From contig JAISDD010000045.1 in assembly GCA_031265005.1 (NCBI GenBank), positions 1 to 10,450 of the forward strand: a stretch of DNA of 10,450 bases. Reading direction: 5' to 3'. The DNA comes from Syntrophomonadaceae bacterium (GTDB lineage Bacteria; Bacillota; Syntrophomonadia; Syntrophomonadales; Syntrophomonadaceae). Shown one piece after another: positions 7,397-10,450 of this stretch; position 1 is the stretch's first letter, and each line of letters begins with the position of its first letter. The notes under the pieces are model-generated. The model was not told where the DNA came from. It saw nothing but the letters and a program-made list of their open reading frames with translations, and did no database searches. A program made the translations under genes and the position numbers.

Positions 7397-8428
7397 ATGC
7401 ATCAGGAAAAGGCGGTTAAGATCAAAGAAAATGCAATATCATTGGGATTTGAGAACTGCGGTATTATAAATGTCTCGGATATGAACGACTATGCTGACAA
7501 ACTAGATGAAAGAATTAAACATGTTCCTGAAAACAAGCGGCATCTCGAACATTTTTATGATTTCGCCCACCTTAATAAAAATTACCCCTGGGCCAAATCC
7601 ATAGTAGTTTGTGTCAGTCAGTACGGCAAGTTTCATATTCCGGAACATTTTCAGGGACTGATCGGCAAATCTTATTTAGTCGATTCCCGTAAGGACGCGC
7701 AAGCAGATATTTACATAGCTGGCTCAATTTTGGAAAAATATATGGAAGAACTAGGCCTGAAGCAAACTACGCAAAGGGCTTTCGGGATTACCAGCCTCAG
7801 ATGGGCAGCGCACAAAGCCGGACTGGGGCTGATCAGGAAAAATAATTTCCTGTACACTGAAAATGGCTCTTGGGTACGCATGGACGCTTGGCTGATAGAT
7901 GAAGAACTCACGCTGATCGATAATGTCAAATTAAAAAGCTGTCCCGATAATTGCAATAAATGCATAGAAAATTGCCCTACGTCCTCTCTGATGGCGCCTT
8001 ACATCATGGACCGCACTCTCTGCGTATCTCATATTACTACTTGGGAAGGCTGGGATCTGACCACTGATAAAAACAGCCAAAAATTAGGCAATTGGATATA
8101 CGGCTGCGATGTATGTCAAGATGTGTGCCCTTCTAATCACAAGAAATGGGTTGATGAGGAAGAATTCCCTAATCTTGAAAAATTCGGCCAATTGATGTCT
8201 TTGGAAAAAATCGTAGCTATGGATTACGAAACTTTAGAAAATATCATCCAGCCTAAGTTTTGGTACATAAAGAAAGAAAACGTCTGGAAATGGAAAATGA
8301 ACGCCCTCAACGCTATGCTGAACGACTATAAGGATGAGTATAGTGAATATATCGATTTAGCCTTAAATGACGCTCATGAAACCGTGAGGAAAATGGCCGC
8401 CTGGGTGAAAGAAAAAGCAGCTTCATAA
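7397..8428 (+). CDS. QueG-like protein with two [4Fe-4S] clusters (epoxyqueuosine reductase-related)
   Basis: The 343-residue protein resembles the epoxyqueuosine reductase (QueG) family, cobalamin and Fe-S dependent enzymes of tRNA queuosine synthesis. The segment AHKAGLGLIRKN (138-149) matches the QueG hallmark AGLGWIGKN. The double-cluster ferredoxin motif is complete: Cys182, 186, 189 and 193 followed by Pro, then Cys209, then Cys237, 240 and 244 followed by Pro. The C-terminal 90 residues, with ALNDAHETVRKMAAW, resemble the HEAT-like tail of QueG. The Asp-containing VDTGP-type motif that precedes AGLGWIGKN in QueG is replaced by FGITSLR, so it may be a paralogue with another substrate. 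The start is the ATG at 7397, because GGGAG lies 8 nt upstream; the ATGs at 7382 and 7391 are badly spaced. It is divergent from lysR, its likely regulator. Its stop overlaps the convergent cysteine-rich gene by 6 nt. Confidence 0.85.
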   Translation: MHQEKAVKIKENAISLGFENCGIINVSDMNDYADKLDERIKHVPENKRHLEHFYDFAHLNKNYPWAKSIVVCVSQYGKFHIPEHFQGLIGKSYLVDSRKDAQADIYIAGSILEKYMEELGLKQTTQRAFGITSLRWAAHKAGLGLIRKNNFLYTENGSWVRMDAWLIDEELTLIDNVKLKSCPDNCNKCIENCPTSSLMAPYIMDRTLCVSHITTWEGWDLTTDKNSQKLGNWIYGCDVCQDVCPSNHKKWVDEEEFPNLEKFGQLMSLEKIVAMDYETLENIIQPKFWYIKKENVWKWKMNALNAMLNDYKDEYSEYIDLALNDAHETVRKMAAWVKEKAAS

Positions 8429-8728
8429 ATCATCTGCGGAAAGAATTTTCATTTTTTCAACAACTTCGGAAAATTTGCCGACTATAAAACCATAATTCTG
8501 TTTTCTATGCGGTAAAAGACATTGACTGCAATCTTTTATTCCGTTTTGGTAAATAAATTTTCCTCCGCATTTTTTGCCCAGAATATACAAAGGGCAAAAA
8601 CAAAATAAACAATTGAATTGTTCAATGTCGGTAAATTTATGGCAAGGAAAAAATTCACATTCGGTATGGCTGAAAAAAGAATACTTTTTATCTTGCCATT
8701 GGTTCTCTGTAGTCTTTTCCTTGCTCAA
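8423..8728 (-). CDS. Cysteine-rich small-domain protein, probable metal-binding
   Basis: The 101-residue product matches the cysteine-rich small domain (zf-like) family found mainly in anaerobic bacteria and archaea. The family signature is clear: CEFFPCHK (24-31), FNCLFCFCPLY (38-48), CGGKF (54-58) and GIKDCSQCLLPH (63-74), with NYGFIVGKF (78-86) after it. The eight cysteines are 24, 29, 40, 43, 45, 54, 67 and 70, which suggests a bound metal or Fe-S cluster. The function is not established. The start is read as TTG at 8728, because GGAGG lies 6 nt upstream; a longer GTG frame from 8752 would place that site inside the gene. Only 1 nt separates it from the upstream small frame, so it is probably translated in the cheV transcript. 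It ends tail-to-tail with the QueG-like gene. Confidence 0.85.
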   Translation of the reverse strand: MSKEKTTENQWQDKKYSFFSHTECEFFPCHKFTDIEQFNCLFCFCPLYILGKKCGGKFIYQNGIKDCSQCLLPHRKQNYGFIVGKFSEVVEKMKILSADDL

Positions 8729-8729
8729 T

Positions 8730-8846
8730 TTATTCCTCCGCCACCATATCACAATTATTTATCAAATCATTTGCCAGTTCGGTATAAGTAAATTTATCAT
8801 AATTATATCCTGTCAACAACCGGGTATAATTTTGTGGAGTTTTCAA
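8730..8846 (-). CDS. Small frame b between cheV and the cysteine-rich gene
   Basis: The frame reads MKTPQNYTRLLTGYNYDKFT then YTELANDLINNCDMVAEE, 38 residues, from a TTG at 8846 that overlaps the TGA of the frame before it (TTGA). The same frame is open for a further 9 codons upstream. Its TAA at 8732-8730 lies 1 nt before the next gene's TTG, which is operon-like. No ribosome binding site precedes the TTG, so it is more likely the C-terminal part of a protein begun in frame a and reached by a frameshift. I do not recognise the family. Confidence 0.3.
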   Translation of the reverse strand: MKTPQNYTRLLTGYNYDKFTYTELANDLINNCDMVAEE

Positions 8847-8950
8847 TTCAGACGCGGCAGCGGTAAAGTTTCAGCTTCTTTCCCCAATTTTTTTAAGATT
8901 TCTATTTCCGAAAAACAGTAAACCGCAGAAGCCAATTTAACTACAGGCAT
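8843..8950 (-). CDS. Small frame a overlapping the cheV 3' end
   Basis: The frame reads MPVVKLASAVYCFSEIEI then LKKLGKEAETLPLPRLN, 35 residues, from the ATG at 8950 within the last codons of cheV to the TGA at 8845-8843. AAAGGA lies only 3 nt before the ATG, a short spacing. Together with frame b it fills the whole cheV to cysteine-rich gap with protein-like sequence. A single-base shift near 8846 would give one protein of about 73 residues. It may be a frameshifted gene, a recoded gene or a sequencing error; the family is unknown. Confidence 0.3.
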   Translation of the reverse strand: MPVVKLASAVYCFSEIEILKKLGKEAETLPLPRLN

Positions 8951-9855
8951 AATTCCTTTATAAGGTTCCCCAATTTTTCATATTCAGGCTTGCTCACTTG
9001 CGCGTCCGCCCCTACCGATTCACCTTTATACTTCAAAGTATCTGTTATCAAAGATGAAAATATTACTACCGGCAAATCTTTTAAAAGCGGATGCTGTTTT
9101 ACGGATCTGGTTAAAAAGTGTCCGTCCATCTGCGGCATTTCTATATCCGTGATCAGCATACCTACTTTTTCAGGAAAATCGGCTCCGTATTGGTCGGCTA
9201 CTTTAGATAAATATTCCCAGGCATCGCGTCCGTCTTGAAAAAAAGTTAAATTACTATACCCAATTTGAGGAAGATAATCTAATAATAATTTTCTTAACAT
9301 CGGTGAATCCTCAGCAATAACCAACCCTTTGTCACTGGGAACGATATCGTCGAAAATTTTACTGTTTAAATCCGGTATACCCATTTCCGGGGCTATGTCC
9401 ACCATGATTTTTTCGAAATCCAGCAATAATACCATTCGCTGCTCCATGCGGATAATCCCTATCACGCAGTTTTGCGCGTTTTGAGCCACATCAGTGGGCT
9501 TCTCGATCATATTCCATGAAAGGCGGTGTATGCGCGAAACGGAATGGACATGAAAAGCATAAATACTCTGATTAAATTCCGCCACAATATATTTATCATC
9601 ATGAGGATTAACTGAAGGAAGAAAATCTAAAAATTTAGCTAGGTCAATAACCGGAATAATATCTCCCCGCAGTTGTATAATACCTTCCAAACAGGGATGA
9701 GACATGGGAATAGACACTGGTTCAATCGCATTAATTATTTCTTTTACTTTTATTACATTGATCCCCAAAGCTGTTTTTTGTATGCCAAATTCAACTATTT
9801 CCACTTCGTTAGTGCCGCTGTTGAGTAAAATTGAACTTCCTTCCAAACAAAACAC
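8941..9855 (-). CDS. cheV: Chemotaxis coupling protein CheV (CheW domain plus receiver domain)
   Basis: CheV links chemoreceptors to the CheA kinase and aids adaptation through its phosphorylatable receiver. The 304 residues show a CheW-like domain at about 15-155, opening with SGTNEVEIVEF (13-23) and containing GIIQLRGDIIPVIDL (58-72). The response receiver domain follows at about 176-302. In the receiver the acidic pair is Glu182-Asp183, the phospho-acceptor is Asp237 in ITDIEMPQMDG, the switch Ser is 267 or 268 in FSS, and the conserved Lys is 289 in SKPE. All key residues are present. The start is uncertain: the GTG at 9855 has AAGGA only 1 nt upstream, while the TTG at 9846 has it 10 nt upstream and may be the true start. 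No other chemotaxis genes are nearby. The gene appears to head a unit with the two small frames and the cysteine-rich gene. Confidence 0.95.
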   Translation of the reverse strand: MFCLEGSSILLNSGTNEVEIVEFGIQKTALGINVIKVKEIINAIEPVSIPMSHPCLEGIIQLRGDIIPVIDLAKFLDFLPSVNPHDDKYIVAEFNQSIYAFHVHSVSRIHRLSWNMIEKPTDVAQNAQNCVIGIIRMEQRMVLLLDFEKIMVDIAPEMGIPDLNSKIFDDIVPSDKGLVIAEDSPMLRKLLLDYLPQIGYSNLTFFQDGRDAWEYLSKVADQYGADFPEKVGMLITDIEMPQMDGHFLTRSVKQHPLLKDLPVVIFSSLITDTLKYKGESVGADAQVSKPEYEKLGNLIKELCL

Positions 9856-9873
9856 TTCCTTAAAATTTTAAAA

Positions 9874-9902
9874 ATTATACTTTATTAAATAGTTATCGTA
9901 AA
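9874..9902 (-). promoter_or_regulatory. Probable sigma-A promoter of cheV
   Basis: On the minus strand TTTACG (9902-9897) and a perfect TATAAT (9879-9874) are 17 nt apart, about 20 nt before the cheV start. The -35 matches consensus at 4 of 6 positions. No motility sigma-D/sigma-28-like promoter was recognised here. Confidence 0.6.
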
Positions 9903-10080
9903 TTTTTAATAATAATTGCAGAAAACTCTAAACCACAAGCTTTCGCCTGCCTGATTTCAGTATGTCAAATATACCGTATGTCATTCATTTGTTCATATAA
10001 ACTATTGTATAGGCCATATTATCGGCATGGAATGATGTGATATGCGGTTTATATACAGGAAATAATTCATAAGATTGTGC
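9903..10080. other. Non-coding spacer between divergent cheV and HTH genes
   Basis: No open frame of note runs through this stretch. It contains an 8-bp direct repeat, GTATGTCA, at 9960-9967 and 9976-9983, with starts 16 bp apart. The remainder is AT-rich without a recognisable riboswitch, tRNA or terminator. Confidence 0.4.
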
Positions 10081-10109
10081 TTGTATGTTTCGCTATATGG
10101 AAGTATAAT
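10081..10109 (+). promoter_or_regulatory. Sigma-A promoter of the small HTH gene
   Basis: TTGTAT (10081-10086) and a perfect TATAAT (10104-10109) are separated by 17 nt. Transcription would start near 10116, about 35 nt before the ATG at 10150. CTATAT (10093-10098) and ATATAG (10110-10115) flank the -10 as a 6-bp inverted repeat with an 11-nt spacer, a possible operator. Confidence 0.65.
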
Positions 10110-10149
10110 ATATAGGATAAATTTCAATGAATGGAAAGGCGGTGTAAGC

Positions 10150-10329
10150 ATGGACTATTTAACGGTCAAAGAAGCGGGCGCAAAATGGGGTATCACCGGG
10201 CGCATGGTGATGTACTACTGCGAAAGCAACCGCATACCGGGGGCAGAGAAAAAAGGCAATCTATGGCTTATCCCCGTTGGTACTGAAAAGCCCATAGATG
10301 GACGTAGAAAAGAGGGCAAAAATGCTTGA
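10150..10329 (+). CDS. Small helix-turn-helix DNA-binding protein (excisionase/MerR-like)
   Basis: The 59-residue protein reads TVKEAGAKWGITGRMVMYYC (5-24), then RIPGAEKKGNLWLIP (28-42). This is the single-domain helix-turn-helix common in Firmicutes accessory and regulatory loci: a recognition helix followed by the NRIPGA..GxxWxIP wing. The start is the ATG at 10150: AAGGCGGTG lies 5 nt upstream, and the promoter at 10081-10109 excludes the longer frame that begins at 10075. The basic tail, GRRKEGKNA, supports DNA or RNA contact. It lies 65 nt before a LysR-type gene on the same strand and may be co-transcribed with it. The target DNA is unknown. Confidence 0.8.
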   Translation: MDYLTVKEAGAKWGITGRMVMYYCESNRIPGAEKKGNLWLIPVGTEKPIDGRRKEGKNA

Positions 10330-10394
10330 ACATAAAATTTGGATGATGGAGTGCGTAATTTTCACCACGGTTAAGAGAAAGGAATGACGTTAAT

Positions 10395-10450
10395 ATGTAT
10401 AACCCGCAACTGGAAACATTTATCCGGGTAGCGGACGCCGGCAGCTTTTC
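10395..10450 (+). CDS. LysR-type regulator, N-terminal fragment cut by the window edge
   Basis: The frame reads MYNPQLETFIRVADAGSFS and runs off the window. This matches the first helix and the start of the helix-turn-helix of LysR-family regulators (LETFIRVADAGSFSKAA type). AAAGGA lies 11 nt upstream. It follows the small HTH gene on the same strand. Only about 18 codons are visible, so target and effector cannot be judged. Confidence 0.75.
   Translation, partial: MYNPQLETFIRVADAGSF

Noticed and set aside
8752..8820. TTGACA close to TATAAT on the minus strand upstream of the cysteine-rich gene
   Set aside because: The two boxes are only about 4 nt apart, and no -10 lies at the correct spacing from TTGACA, so no promoter is called.
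8843..8845. In-frame UGA as selenocysteine between frames a and b
   Set aside because: Reading through the TGA leads to a second TGA after nine codons, and no clear SECIS-like hairpin follows, so a frameshift explains the layout better than recoding as selenocysteine.
10322..10387. A 21-codon frame (MLEHKIWMMECVIFTTVKRKE) starting inside the HTH gene end
   Set aside because: It is very short, its ribosome binding site is only partial, and I recognise no family. It may be chance between the two regulators.

Overview
The window reads as chromosomal DNA of a low-to-medium GC anaerobic Firmicute, Clostridia- or Negativicutes-like. The reasons are strong AGGAGG-type ribosome binding sites, several TTG starts next to good Shine-Dalgarno sites, a CheV coupling protein, an eight-cysteine iron-sulfur protein and a cysteine-rich small protein. 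The exact genus cannot be told from the sequence.

Left edge (1-1141, minus strand): remains of a type III restriction-modification module. The Mod methyltransferase keeps its N-terminal half and the DPPY motif but stops after 279 codons. Directly upstream of it lies a short CxxC-containing reading frame that appears split by a frameshift. This looks like a decayed, horizontally acquired island that ends against the housekeeping genes.

Centre (1142-7228, all minus strand): a nitroreductase-family flavoprotein with its own likely promoter, then carB and carA (carbamoyl phosphate synthase). carA is upstream, and the two overlap by 14 nt, so they form a carAB operon. A perfect 14-bp palindrome covers the carA -10 box. 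Upstream of that is a LysR-type regulator gene. LysR is divergent from a QueG-like (epoxyqueuosine reductase-related) two-cluster Fe-S protein at 7397-8428. A 9-bp inverted repeat in their shared promoter region is a plausible LysR operator, and it shares the ATAGT/ACTAT half-site with the carA palindrome.

Right part (8423-9855, minus strand): an apparent transcription unit of cheV, two tiny overlapping frames that may be one frameshifted protein, and a cysteine-rich small-domain protein. It converges on the QueG-like gene with a 6-nt overlap of the gene ends. Beyond 9855, a non-coding stretch separates cheV from a rightward unit: a 59-aa helix-turn-helix protein behind a good sigma-A promoter, then the first codons of a second LysR-type regulator cut by the window edge.

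The most interesting points are the truncated Mod remnant, the shared palindromic half-site, the QueG-like protein that lacks the usual QueG active-site motif, and the small split frame between cheV and the cysteine-rich gene. I see no CRISPR array, tRNA, rRNA, complete insertion sequence or origin.
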